Of a DNA stretch of 64,000 nt, positions 9,729-18,694 are shown in pieces. The stretch is from positions 558,001 to 622,000 of the forward strand of contig JADJNU010000001.1 in assembly GCA_016714165.1 (NCBI GenBank), in the 5' to 3' direction. This DNA comes from Bdellovibrionales bacterium (GTDB lineage Bacteria > Bdellovibrionota > Bdellovibrionia > Bdellovibrionales > UBA1609). Both the position numbers and the translations under genes were made by a program. The notes under the pieces were generated by a model. The model was not told where the DNA came from, ran no database searches, and saw only the letters and a list, made by a program, of their open reading frames with translations. The number at the start of each line of letters is the position of its first letter. Position 1 is the stretch's first letter.

Positions 9729-9850
9729 CTTGCTAACCTAAATCTCAGGAGTTCAGTATCTTCAAACATGCGTCCGGCAGCAGCGCTCCCGTTGTGAGCA
9801 CTGCACCAAGCCGAACTCGATCCCGAACTCCTGAGATTTAGGTTAGCAAG
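9729..9850. repeat. 122-bp hairpin element with perfect 26-bp inverted repeat
   Basis: Bases 9729-9754 and 9825-9850 are perfect inverted complements (26 bp; the arm begins CTTGCTAACC). The stem extends outside by a 5-bp pair (GGTGC/GCACC) after a 6-nt bulge on the left. The 70-nt loop holds a nested imperfect stem (CGGC...GCCG and GCAGCGCTC/GAGCACTGC). It sits between the transposase and the 3' end of the gene at 9899. It has no T-run, so it is not an ordinary terminator. It could be a MITE-like element, the end of a mobile element, or a structured RNA. Confidence 0.75.
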
Positions 9851-9898
9851 GCACCGTTGGAGTTTGGAAAAACAATCACGTAGGCCAGTTTAAAAATG

Positions 9899-11047
9899 TC
9901 AGCGGAGCCGGGACCTGCATGTAAGAGCAACTTTGGCCGAGAGTAAAGTATACTTAAGTGATATATAAACGCGAAGATTTCGGAGCCATAAGTGCTCTGG
10001 CGGGCCACCCATATAGGCGCCACCAGGATCCAGATAACCGCGAATTTTAAGCAATGAATCAAAGGCGACCTGACGAAGCTCAGGAGGGTAATTCTTTTTG
10101 TCTATCGCAATTTCTGTTAGAAAGTCTTTGGTAACTTGTGTGGGAAATGGGATATTGGAAATCCCTTTTACTGCTCTTATCTGAAGCCAAGGCACTTCCT
10201 GAGAATGACTCAGTCCAAGAAAATAATCTTTTAGCAAATGAACTGTTTCAGCGATTTCCTTAGTTGGGAGTGAGTCTTCTTTGTTCATTTTACTTTGTTG
10301 GGTTAGATCCCAGGCAGCATTTACCGCTACGTCTAGGGCCGTCGCTTGTATTTCAGCTGGAAATGAACTTGATAAGTATGTTCTAGCCAATTGATGTTTG
10401 AATTCATAATCGGCAATTTTTGACCTGCTCAGCCCCTTCAAATATGATTTCAGAAAAAGATGGGGGCTGAGCAGGATCCATTTATTCATCGGTTCATCTA
10501 GTGTCTCGCTGATTTCAGCAAGGCTTGCCCTTTCGATTGCGTTCTCCAAAATCATAGGAAAATAACCGTTGCCCCAATCTCGATGGATGTGTTTGCGATC
10601 CGTCATCGATTCCTGCATCAATTGTGCAATTGGAATTGCCAATTTCATGATCTCGTTGAGTGGATAGGCAAGTCCTCTGGTCCCGACAACAGCCGCAAAT
10701 ATCTTCTTGAAAAGAACATCATTATTCTCAAAAGAAATCCTCCAAGTGGCGATGTTGTCCACAAAAATTCTAAAAAAACTATCGCTGCGATCAGCGGTGT
10801 CAGGAGTGGGATGAGATACCAATTCATTCAAGGCAATCCTCCATTTTGCCTCAATCTTTGAGTAATCTGATTCCGAAATCCACCGCTTGTTATCATGGAT
10901 AACGGTCAGAATCTTGCCACCCAATTCAATATCAGGCCCAGACTGCGCAAAGGCAGGTCTTGGCGCAAAGAGGGCCATACTCATCACGAACATGGCCATT
11001 TTAAAAAGAGGTCCAGAGGTAACATTATAAACTTTTCGTTTTATCAA
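9899..11047 (-). CDS. Secreted alpha-helical protein of unknown function
   Basis: 382 residues with an N-terminal signal peptide (FKMAMFVMSMALFAPRPAFA, probable cleavage after the second AFA). The rest is helix-rich, with HEAT-like spacing (for example PAEIQATALDVAVNAAWDL and PPELRQVAFDSLLKIRGYL), suggesting a superhelical binding protein. I do not recognise a family. The start is TTG at 11047, chosen because AAGGAG lies 6 nt upstream; the next ATG is residue 17. The last 15 or so residues read less conserved, so the 3' end may have been altered by the hairpin element close downstream. Confidence 0.75.
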   Translation of the reverse strand: MIKRKVYNVTSGPLFKMAMFVMSMALFAPRPAFAQSGPDIELGGKILTVIHDNKRWISESDYSKIEAKWRIALNELVSHPTPDTADRSDSFFRIFVDNIATWRISFENNDVLFKKIFAAVVGTRGLAYPLNEIMKLAIPIAQLMQESMTDRKHIHRDWGNGYFPMILENAIERASLAEISETLDEPMNKWILLSPHLFLKSYLKGLSRSKIADYEFKHQLARTYLSSSFPAEIQATALDVAVNAAWDLTQQSKMNKEDSLPTKEIAETVHLLKDYFLGLSHSQEVPWLQIRAVKGISNIPFPTQVTKDFLTEIAIDKKNYPPELRQVAFDSLLKIRGYLDPGGAYMGGPPEHLWLRNLRVYISLKYTLLSAKVALTCRSRLR

Positions 11048-11261
11048 TTGAGCTCCTTCGATGATTGCTTTTCAGGCTGTGGCAAGCGAATATCAGATGA
11101 AAGAGGATGCGACAAGTACCTGTTTACATTGGAAAAGCGAGACTGGGCGGTTTTGTGTTTTGTCGAAAATCCAACCAAAAGCGGCAAGAACCTCATTTGA
11201 TCGTTCAATCCAATGCTTGGTTGACCCTACTCAAAGGGAAATGATAGTTCTGCTTTGAAAA

Positions 11262-11289
11262 TTGCGAGTTCGTCTTCCTGATATATTAA
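11262..11289 (+). promoter_or_regulatory. Candidate sigma-70 promoter of the symporter gene
   Basis: TTGCGA (11262-11267), a 16-bp spacer, and TATTAA (11284-11289), followed by an AAGGAG ribosome binding site just before ATG 11315. The -10 to ATG distance is short, so the leader would be only about 20 nt. Confidence 0.35.
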
Positions 11290-11314
11290 ATCACCTAATA
11301 AGGAGCACCTGATA

Positions 11315-12577
11315 ATGAAAGGTTACCATTGGATGTTTTTGTCTCTCGTTGTTGGTGGTCTTGCCGGATGGGGCGCGAATCTCATCAGTGTTGATACGCA
11401 GTCAGTAGAGGCTCTTAATTTTGTTGTAACCAATTTCTTAACTCCTATAGGCCAGTTGTTTTTGCGTTTGATGTTCATGGTCGTTGTCCCGATGGTTCTC
11501 TCTGCTCTCATTTTGGGTGTCTATGAATTAAGTGCAACGGAGGGAGTGAAAAAAATTCTGGGACGGACAGTTGGATGGACGATTGTGCTGAGCTCAATCA
11601 GTGTTCTCATCGGAATAGGATTGATCAATTGGATCGAACCAGGCAAGGGCTTCGATTTTTCGGCGGCTCTGTCTGGCTCCGACGTTTCCAAGATCAGAGA
11701 GATTCATTCTAACGCCAGTCATGCGAAGCCTATCGCCCAAGTCATTGTCGAGTTGATTCCAAAAAACCCATTGGAGGCGGCTGTTCGCGCAATGGAGGGT
11801 GAAATGCTCTCTCTTATGATATTCAGCGTGATTTTTGGTCTGGCCCTGGGTGCAGTTGCAAAAGCGAGGGGGAATCTAGAGCCGGTGATGGTTCCATTTC
11901 TGAGAGATATGTTCGACGTATCGATACGAATCGTACAAAGCGTGATGAAAATGGCACCACTCGCAGTATTTGTGTTGGTTTTTTCCTCAGCGGCAAAGAT
12001 GGGGCCTGATATTTTTAAGGCCCTTTTCTCCTACGTTGCTGTCGTGCTGCTTGGCTTGGTGTTTCACATGGTGGTTGTTTATGGCCTTGCCCTCAAACTT
12101 TTTGCAGGTCGATCTCCAACTAAATTTTTTCGTAATATTAGCGAAGTCTTACTCACTTCATTTTCGACGGCTTCCAGCAATGCCACTCTTCCTTATTCTC
12201 TCGATACGGCCGAATTTAAGTTAGGCCTTCCTCCCAGGATTTCGCGTTTTGTGCTGACTGTTGGGGCCACTGCAAATCAAAATGGCACGGCCCTGTTCGA
12301 AGGCGTCACCGTCCTTTTTTTAGCTCAAGTCTATGGTGTCGACCTGACAGGCCTTCAACAACTTCAGGTTGTCTTGATGTCAATTCTGGCCGGAATAGGC
12401 ACTGCTGGTGTACCAGGTGGCAGTTTGCCTTTGATTGTCATTCTCCTCCAAACTGTTGGCATACCCGCAGAGGGCATTGGCATTATCTTAGGGATAGATA
12501 GAGTGCTCGACATGTGTCGGACGGCAGTGAATGTCTCTGGCGATCTCGTTATTGCAACTTTGGTTTCGAAAGAGTAG
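11315..12577 (+). CDS. Dicarboxylate/amino acid:cation symporter (DAACS family)
   Basis: 420-residue inner-membrane carrier of the GltP/DctA type, importing dicarboxylates or acidic amino acids with H+ or Na+. Family signatures are visible in order: FMVVVPMVLSALILG in the first half, the serine-rich re-entrant loop TSFSTASSNATLPYSL, the TM7 motif GATANQNGTAL (usual form GATINMDGTAL), the second hairpin GIGTAGVPGGSLPL, and DRVLDMCRTAVNVSGD in TM8, whose Asp, Arg and Asn residues bind substrate. The Gln-Asn in place of Met-Asp in TM7 may affect cation coupling. AAGGAG lies upstream of the ATG. No partner gene is adjacent; specificity cannot be fixed from sequence alone. Confidence 0.92.
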   Translation: MKGYHWMFLSLVVGGLAGWGANLISVDTQSVEALNFVVTNFLTPIGQLFLRLMFMVVVPMVLSALILGVYELSATEGVKKILGRTVGWTIVLSSISVLIGIGLINWIEPGKGFDFSAALSGSDVSKIREIHSNASHAKPIAQVIVELIPKNPLEAAVRAMEGEMLSLMIFSVIFGLALGAVAKARGNLEPVMVPFLRDMFDVSIRIVQSVMKMAPLAVFVLVFSSAAKMGPDIFKALFSYVAVVLLGLVFHMVVVYGLALKLFAGRSPTKFFRNISEVLLTSFSTASSNATLPYSLDTAEFKLGLPPRISRFVLTVGATANQNGTALFEGVTVLFLAQVYGVDLTGLQQLQVVLMSILAGIGTAGVPGGSLPLIVILLQTVGIPAEGIGIILGIDRVLDMCRTAVNVSGDLVIATLVSKE

Positions 12578-12806
12578 AAATGGCTCTCTAAAAAATTAAT
12601 TCTATTCTGCCAGCGCTAGATTGAAGATGTTGGGACTTTTGATTTCGATTTCGATGATGTACATTAATTCGACGGTCGTAGCTTATTTGCGTACTTCCGA
12701 GTTAATTAACAACCTCTCTTGACTGAAAAATGGAACTTATGTCGTCAGGCGACAATGGCAGCGTGAAAAATTGCTCCGATGTCGATTAGGGAAGGTCTGG
12801 GTTATC

Positions 12807-13991
12807 GTGAAGAGTTGGATAGTCATATTGCTAGCATCTGTTTGTATTTCTGTTGCGGCATCAGAGCCTCCTGAAGACCCTGTGGATAAAAGTTGTAGGA
12901 ACCGAATAAGATTAGTAGTAGTAAAGGGTAAGCCTGACAAGCCTCTCCATGAGGATCTAGGCATGCCAGGCCTTCGTTCATCCCTCAAACGAACTCCCTC
13001 TCCTAAATTTAGCCTTAAAAAAGCAGAGAGGTCTTTTTTTAATGCGGAAGATGCTGTCTTTGAAAAGCATCTTAGTGGAGATCCATATGTGGCCAAAGAG
13101 TGGAAGGCAGTCTTTTACACTCCGGACAGGATGGCACTGGATGCCCTAGATATTATCCACACATCTCCTTACGGTAATGATTCTGTGCTCGCCGCTCCAC
13201 ATGTCCTGCGCTACTTGCAGATGAAGATGAGCGTTTGGAACTCGCTGAGGGAAAATGGGAGCAACCCAACATTTTTGTTAAGGCTTGGGAGAAAGGGGGA
13301 GCCAGATCTCGTGGATCGGATGATTCACCTCTATCAACTCAGAATGAATCATATTCTTGAAGGCAACTGGGCACCCAACGAGCTGTGAGATGTGCTTCCA
13401 ACGAGCATCAGCCTTGCCGCATCGAGTATTCCATTGGATTGGGTGCTTGCAAAAGATGCGGTGGGGGCTCCATTCTCGGACTTTGCCAGGACGCAGGTTG
13501 CCGAAAAGCTCATACCTCTGGCCAATGAATTTCTCTTTTCTTTCCTTCCTGATGCTCTCGAACGTGACCCGAGGAATACCTTGTTGGTTAGATTTTCTGT
13601 TATGTCTAAAATCAGGGATTATATAAATCGCGAGCTGGCGCACATGAAAAGGACCATTGGTTTTGAAATTCCAAATATGATCTTTTTATACCCAGAGGAA
13701 GTCCCAACGACCCGGTGGAATAATGAACTCAAGGCGTTCAACGAGCTCATCTGGCTTGTTCGTGAATTCTATTATGTCACAGATCTCCCGTTTGATGATG
13801 TCCTGGCAATTTTTCAACAAGCAAGTTTCGCAGATGATCCAGAAATTAAAGAGCTCATACAGTCAGTACTGAGAAATTATCGTGACGAAGGCTTTCTCAA
13901 AAAGGAGGACTTTCTCAAAATAATAGAATTGCAAAAGGACAAAAGGCTACCTCCCTTCTATGAAGGTGGATCTTGGCATCATGTTGGATAA
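12807..13991 (+). pseudogene. Secreted protein of unknown function, interrupted by in-frame TGA
   Basis: A single frame from GTG 12807 (AGGGAAGG upstream; TTG 12771 is an alternative) to 13991, broken only by TGA at 13386-13388. The N-terminus is a signal peptide (KSWIVILLASVCISVAA, then SEPPED). The part before the stop ends EGNWAPNEL and the frame resumes at once as DVLPTSISLAASSIPLDWV for about 200 more residues. Both halves have the same helix-rich, soluble composition, which favours one gene with a nonsense change (TGG, CGA or GGA to TGA) over two genes. No family recognised. It ends 10 bp before the convergent CoA-transferase gene. Confidence 0.65.
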
Positions 13992-14001
13992 ATGGCGCTC
14001 T

Positions 14002-14667
14002 TCAACCAAAAGTCATGACTTTTAGGTCCGAGGCGATTTGTAGTGGGGCCGCAGTGGCCCTGATGATGTCATCAACTTCAAAGCCTGGAGCAATCTCGCG
14101 CAAGAGAAAGCCAGTCGGGTTGACATCCACGACGGCCATGTCAGTTACAATTCGGTGAATGCAATGAATACCCGTCAGAGGAAGCGTGCACTCTTTAAGC
14201 AGCTTGGACTCCCCTGATTTGTCGACATGTTGCATAGCCACAATGACTCTCTTGGCACTGGCAACGAGGTCCATGGCTCCACCCATGCCCTTCACCATTT
14301 TTCCTGGGACCATCCAGTTGGCGATATTTCCATTCTGATCAACTTGCATAGCGCCCAAAACGGTCAAATCGATATGGCCACCGCGAATCATGGCGAAGCT
14401 GTCCGCAGAGGAAAAAAAACTGGATCCAGGTACCGTGGTGATCGTTTGCTTCCCAGCATTGATAAGATCCGGGTCCACTTCATCGTTGTGAGGAAAGGGT
14501 CCAATACCCAGTAATCCATTTTCGCTCTGTAACATAAGGGTTTTTGCTGGAGAAATAAAATTGGCAACGAGAGTGGGTATCCCAATACCGAGGTTAACTG
14601 TAAACCCGTCTTCGACCTCTTGAGCAATTCTCTGAGCAATTTGATTACGATCTAATATTTTTGCCAC
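14002..14667 (-). CDS. scoB: 3-oxoacid CoA-transferase, subunit B
   Basis: 221 residues. Beta subunit of a succinyl-CoA/acetoacetate-type CoA-transferase, moving CoA between an acyl-CoA and acetoacetate. It carries the catalytic-Glu motif SENGLLGIGPFP and the family blocks NLGIGIPTLVANF, DLTVLGAMQVDQNGNIANW and KMVKGMGGAMDLV. Start GTG 14667 with GAGGAG upstream. Last gene of the thiolase-scoA-scoB operon, 18 bp after scoA. The pairing implies interconversion of acetoacetate, acetoacetyl-CoA and acetyl-CoA in the cytoplasm. AtoA would be an equivalent name. Confidence 0.94.
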   Translation of the reverse strand: MAKILDRNQIAQRIAQEVEDGFTVNLGIGIPTLVANFISPAKTLMLQSENGLLGIGPFPHNDEVDPDLINAGKQTITTVPGSSFFSSADSFAMIRGGHIDLTVLGAMQVDQNGNIANWMVPGKMVKGMGGAMDLVASAKRVIVAMQHVDKSGESKLLKECTLPLTGIHCIHRIVTDMAVVDVNPTGFLLREIAPGFEVDDIIRATAAPLQIASDLKVMTFG

Positions 14668-14685
14668 CGATAGTTCTCCTCTGGT

Positions 14686-15387
14686 CTAGTTGCGCACGGT
14701 CAGGTTTTCAATACGTTTCTGGTAATTTGTTCCTTGAAAGATTCGTTGAACATAAACTCCAGGAGTATGGATGTTGTCGGGATCAAGACTTCCAATTTCG
14801 ACCAGTTCCTCGACCTCAGCAATTGTGATCTTTCCAGCTGTTGCAACCATGGGATTGAAGTTGCGGGCCGTTTTCCGAAAAATAAGATTGCCAAATTTGT
14901 CGCCTTTCCATGCTTTCACAAATGCAAAATCACCTCGGATCCATTTTTCCAGAATGTATCGTCGTCCCTCGAACTCTCTCTCCTCTTTTCCAGTTGCGAC
15001 AAGGGTTCCCACTCCTGCTGGAGTGTAAAAAGCGGGAATTCCAGCCCCTCCCGAGCGCAGGCGCTCGGCCAAAGTGCCCTGAGGGATCAGTTCGACCTCT
15101 AATTCCTGATTGAGGAATTGACGTTCGAACATCTCATTTTCGCCGACATAACTGGAAATCATTTTCTTAATTTGCCTGGTCTTGAGAAGTAGGCCCAAGC
15201 CAAAATCATCAACCCCTGCGTTGTTTGATACGCAGGTCAGATTCTTTACTCCTGAATTTCTGAGAGCCAGAATGCAATTTTCGGGAATTCCGCAAAGACC
15301 GAATCCTCCAAAAAGGAAAAACATGCCGTCCTTCACTCCGTGGATGGCTTCCTCAGCGTTTGCGTAGACCTTATCGGTTCTTCTCAT
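14686..15387 (-). CDS. scoA: 3-oxoacid CoA-transferase, subunit A
   Basis: 233 residues, alpha subunit partnering scoB. The signature GMFFLFGGFGLCGIPENCI is near residue 20. Also present are NLTCVSNNAGVDDFGLG, QGTLAERLRSGGAGIPAFYTPAGVGT, and GDFAFVKAWKGDKFGNLIFRKTARNFNP. The length fits the family. The ATG overlaps the stop of the upstream thiolase gene (ATGA), so the operon is translationally coupled. AtoD would be an equivalent name. Confidence 0.94.
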   Translation of the reverse strand: MRRTDKVYANAEEAIHGVKDGMFFLFGGFGLCGIPENCILALRNSGVKNLTCVSNNAGVDDFGLGLLLKTRQIKKMISSYVGENEMFERQFLNQELEVELIPQGTLAERLRSGGAGIPAFYTPAGVGTLVATGKEEREFEGRRYILEKWIRGDFAFVKAWKGDKFGNLIFRKTARNFNPMVATAGKITIAEVEELVEIGSLDPDNIHTPGVYVQRIFQGTNYQKRIENLTVRN

Positions 15388-16562
15388 ATTCTCTCCACCA
15401 ACACAGAAACGGCTTCGCCTCCGCCAATGCAGAGACTGGCAATTCCAAAACTTTGATTCTGTTTTTTTAGAGCGTGCACGAGAGTTGTAAAAATCCTTGC
15501 TCCGCTGGCTCCGATCGGGTGGCCGAGGGCGACCGCTCCTCCATTGACATTGACTTTTTGGCGATTCAACCCGAGCTCTTTCATCGCCACCAGAGTGACA
15601 ACACTGAAGGCCTCATTGATTTCCCACAGGCCGATATCCTGGGCTTTCAATCCCGCCAAATGGAGGGACTTTTTCATTGCTCCGACTGGAGCTGTCGTAA
15701 ACCATTTGGGCTCCTGGGCAAAGCTTGCGTGATTGATGATTCTTGCTATAGGCTTGAGCTGATGTTTTTTAACAGCTGTTTCAGACGCCAAGACAACGGC
15801 TGCTCCACCATCGTTAATTTTACTTGCATTAGCAGCCGTGATAGTTCCCTGCTTTTCAAAAACAGAACGCAATCCCGGCATTTTATCGAATCTTGCGTTT
15901 GGGGGCTCTTCATCTTTCTCGACAATCACCGTTTCCTTTTTGCCTTCAATCTTCACGGGAACAATTTCATCATTGAAAGTCCCAGACTTTTGAGCTCGTT
16001 GCGCCCATTCATAGGATTCAATTGCAAACTTATCTTGCTCCTCTCGAGAGATCTTATGTTCTCTCGCGCACAATTCTGCGGCCTGTCCCATATGCCACTG
16101 ATGGTAAGGATCCCAAAGACCATCTTGAAGAAGTGAATCCAATGTCTGAACGTGGCCCAGTCGGTATCCATTGCGGGAATCCATCAAAAGGTGGGGAGCT
16201 AAACTCATGTTTTCCTGTCCGCCAGCAATGACGATTTCGCTCTGTCCAAGACGAATGGAATCCATTCCCAGCATGATAGCTTTGAGTCCTGATCCGCACA
16301 CTTTATTTATCGTTAGGCATGGAGTGGAAGGGGAGAGGCCTGCAGACAGTGCGGCCTGCCGCGCTGGAGCTTGACCCGTTCCCGCAGTGAGAACGTGGCC
16401 CATGATGCATTCATCGATAAACTCTGATTTCAGAGCGGCTTTTTCCAAAGCCGATTTGATGGCTGCGGCTCCAAGTTGTGGTGCAGGAAGGGAGCTGAGA
16501 GTGCCTTGGAAGGCACCAATTGGAGTTCTCTGAGCACTGACGACATATACTGCTTGAGACAC
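15384..16562 (-). CDS. Acetyl-CoA acetyltransferase (thiolase)
   Basis: 392 residues, the usual length of a biosynthetic/degradative thiolase, interconverting acetoacetyl-CoA plus CoA with two acetyl-CoA. Catalytic residues are visible: Cys in NKVCGSGLKAI near 90, His in GHPIGASGARI, and the C-terminal Cys in LCIGGGEAVSV. I use GTG 16562, preceded by GGAGG at 5-6 nt, because the following VSQAVYVVSAQRTPIG is the canonical family start. Upstream extension to 16682 would add a non-conserved tail. First gene of an operon with scoA and scoB, so probably used for acetoacetate or short-chain acid metabolism. Confidence 0.94.
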   Translation of the reverse strand: MSQAVYVVSAQRTPIGAFQGTLSSLPAPQLGAAAIKSALEKAALKSEFIDECIMGHVLTAGTGQAPARQAALSAGLSPSTPCLTINKVCGSGLKAIMLGMDSIRLGQSEIVIAGGQENMSLAPHLLMDSRNGYRLGHVQTLDSLLQDGLWDPYHQWHMGQAAELCAREHKISREEQDKFAIESYEWAQRAQKSGTFNDEIVPVKIEGKKETVIVEKDEEPPNARFDKMPGLRSVFEKQGTITAANASKINDGGAAVVLASETAVKKHQLKPIARIINHASFAQEPKWFTTAPVGAMKKSLHLAGLKAQDIGLWEINEAFSVVTLVAMKELGLNRQKVNVNGGAVALGHPIGASGARIFTTLVHALKKQNQSFGIASLCIGGGEAVSVLVERI

Positions 16563-16758
16563 GGGGACCTCCAGTTTGTAAAAGAAAAAAACGACTTCGG
16601 ACGGGTTCGGGTCGATCTGATTTTGGGAAATCACAAGATATCTTGTCAATCCTATGGGTTCGCGCTTCAACTTAAAACTCACTGTGTCATCAAAGGGAAC
16701 AGGTGCTAATTGGTCAGTCCTTGGCTATCATCACAGGCAGGTGAAAAGGAGCAACTTT

Positions 16759-17817
16759 GTGAAGTGGACACGCGGGTCGCTGAACTTATCAATGGGAATT
16801 CTCTTGGTACTGGTTGGTGGATTGGAGACTCCGCAGGCTCATTCGGCTGTTATCGATTACAAACCATTGGTCATTGAAGTGAAGCCAAACGACAGATTGG
16901 TGGTACTGGGATTTGAAGGAACCATCAAGGTCGAAGGAAAGGCTTCCGGTTCCCGAGAGCTGAGCATACGTGTGAAACAAGAAAATCCAACAAAAATGAG
17001 TTCAGAGGCGAAGTCTGTTTTGGACGAATGGAATTTCAGTTTGCAGCGCAAGGGGGATATCATCGAGGCGGCCATTCACTCACCCCAAAGCAAGTCGGAC
17101 TGGGTGAAACTACTGATGGGTGGGGTTCCTCAGTTTTATCTTGAGATCGCGGCGCCTCCTGTTCCACTCGAAATTTCCTGGAGGAAGGGCCAAATCGCCA
17201 TCGAGAGATGGAACGCTCCCGTATCAGCCCACCTCCTGAAGGGCAGTTTACGACTGCACGGAGGCAAGGGTGAGGCGACCCTCAGAAATAGCAGTGGGGA
17301 ACTTTCGGTTGTCGGAAGAGAGGGGAATGTCGTTGTTGATTGCTTTAATTCAAAAGTTCAACTTGCTAATATTAAAGGAAAAATCGATCTAGAAAATTTT
17401 ACTGGAGAAACTCACGTCGGAGATTCAGAGGGGGGACTTCATTTGGTCACGACTGCTGGTCAGGCCAAAATAGAGACTCTCAAAGGTCGTCTGGATTTTC
17501 AAAATCTTCGGGCCAATCTGATGATCGACAAGCTCAGCGGTGAGCTTCGAGGTCAAAGCGGAGGAGGCTCTGTTACCGCAAATGTCATTGGAGATGCTGA
17601 CGTGAGGATTCAGTCGAAGGAGGGCAATGTCAATCTCACTCTTCCGAATTCTGGAGCCACTGTTAATGTGGCGACCGCCGAGGGTCAATTGGTGTTGCCA
17701 GCATTTTTGGCCGTCACTCGATCACCGAGCCTGAAATCCTCAAAAGGTAAACTTCGCGGGGAGGTTGCTGGCTCAGTTTTTGTTCGGACCACTGAGGGCA
17801 ATATTAGGATCAAGTAG
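16759..17817 (+). CDS. Exported protein with DUF4097-like beta-helix repeats
   Basis: 352 residues from GTG 16759, which has AAGGAG 7 nt upstream; an in-frame ATG at 16654 gives an unlikely tail. An N-terminal signal segment (LSMGILLVLVGGLETPQAHSA) is followed by beta-strand-rich repeats of the form G-x-(I/L/V)-x-(I/L/V)-x-N (GKIDLENFTGETHVGDSEGGLHL, for instance, is one region), typical of the DUF4097 putative adhesin fold. Probably periplasmic or surface-located; function unknown. Divergent from the thiolase operon, sharing a region of about 200 bp. Confidence 0.7.
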   Translation: MKWTRGSLNLSMGILLVLVGGLETPQAHSAVIDYKPLVIEVKPNDRLVVLGFEGTIKVEGKASGSRELSIRVKQENPTKMSSEAKSVLDEWNFSLQRKGDIIEAAIHSPQSKSDWVKLLMGGVPQFYLEIAAPPVPLEISWRKGQIAIERWNAPVSAHLLKGSLRLHGGKGEATLRNSSGELSVVGREGNVVVDCFNSKVQLANIKGKIDLENFTGETHVGDSEGGLHLVTTAGQAKIETLKGRLDFQNLRANLMIDKLSGELRGQSGGGSVTANVIGDADVRIQSKEGNVNLTLPNSGATVNVATAEGQLVLPAFLAVTRSPSLKSSKGKLRGEVAGSVFVRTTEGNIRIK

Positions 17818-17876
17818 GGGGTTGAAAAACTTTTACCACTTGACGCCCGTATAAAAATAACTCAACTATTATCCCC

Positions 17877-18668
17877 ATGGCTAAAAAGAAGAAAAAGGTT
17901 GTTAAAACCAAAAAAAAAACAGCGGTATCCCCAAAAAAGACTGTCGTAAAAAAAGCTTCGACTAAAAAGGTTCCGGCAAAAAAAGTCGCTAAACCTAAGA
18001 TAAAACTGAGGTCTAAAGCAGGATCGACACAAAGAGTCACGGTCAAATTAAAGGATCATAAAGATCGAACTCCAAAGGCAAAGGCCGACGATAGGTTAGT
18101 GGCTCACGAGGATGTTGCCTCCAAGGAAAAGAAAGCAGAAAAGAAGCCTAAAAAGCTCAAAGTTGAGACGGAGAGAGACAAAGAGGTCTCTCCAGCAGTC
18201 ACCAAGAAGGAGGCCCCTACTGTGCTGGCGTCCTCGGAGGATCTCGGAGACTCTGATGATGCCGGTGATCATGAGGTTGAATCGAGGCCGCCTGAGGAGA
18301 TTGTTCTCACTGATGCTGAGGGCCGAAGATATTGCCGACGCAGGGACTGCGACCAGCTTGCAATTGTTGAGAGTTATTGCCGATACCACTACCTGCTTTT
18401 TTGGAAGAAGATTCAGCAACGCAAGAAGATTCTTTGTGATGGCAAACTCATTCATTATATTGAAGAACTGACATCGCGTTATCCAGATAAATATCTCGAA
18501 ATGATTCGTCGTGACTTGAGGACTGAAAAGGATTTCATGGCTGCGATTCAGGAGCTTGAAATTGATGAGTCAGGCGGGGAAGACGGTGAGTTTGATGAGG
18601 ATAGCAGTATCCTCGAGGAAGTCCGTGGAGCCTCTGACACTCATTCACGAGAAGATGACGATTTCTAG
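17877..18668 (+). CDS. Lys-rich/acidic protein with CX4CX9CX2H zinc-finger-like motif
   Basis: 263 residues in three blocks. Residues 1-50 are extremely lysine-rich (AKKKKKVVKTKKK and similar KK-A/V repeats), like histone H1-type tails. Residues 60-145 are charged and low-complexity. Residues about 148-225 are ordered and contain C153, C158, C168 and H171 (YCRRRDCDQLAIVESYC, then RYHY), a C-x4-C-x9-C-x2-H pattern expected to bind zinc. The last 35 residues are strongly acidic. It may bind nucleic acid through the basic tail. No family name recognised. ATG 17877 is the first start; the upstream region has TTGACG but no clear -10 match. Confidence 0.75.
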   Translation: MAKKKKKVVKTKKKTAVSPKKTVVKKASTKKVPAKKVAKPKIKLRSKAGSTQRVTVKLKDHKDRTPKAKADDRLVAHEDVASKEKKAEKKPKKLKVETERDKEVSPAVTKKEAPTVLASSEDLGDSDDAGDHEVESRPPEEIVLTDAEGRRYCRRRDCDQLAIVESYCRYHYLLFWKKIQQRKKILCDGKLIHYIEELTSRYPDKYLEMIRRDLRTEKDFMAAIQELEIDESGGEDGEFDEDSSILEEVRGASDTHSREDDDF

Positions 18669-18694
18669 TCTCGATATGATTTTCAGATAAGGAT

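Noticed and set aside
9729..9850. Integron attC site
   Set aside because: The ends do not match RYYYAAC/GTTRRRY and the stem is perfectly paired, without the extrahelical bases of attC sites.
11061..11258. Possible 65-residue gene between the secreted protein and symporter genes
   Set aside because: No ribosome binding site, no recognisable motif, odd composition, and it covers the shared promoter region of two divergent genes.
12771..12806. TTG 12771 as start of the split secreted protein
   Set aside because: GTG 12807 has a better ribosome binding site and gives a regular signal peptide.
18096..18471. Long open frames on both strands inside the Lys-rich protein gene
   Set aside because: They mirror the biased codon content of the real gene and carry only Arg/Leu-rich low-complexity sequence.
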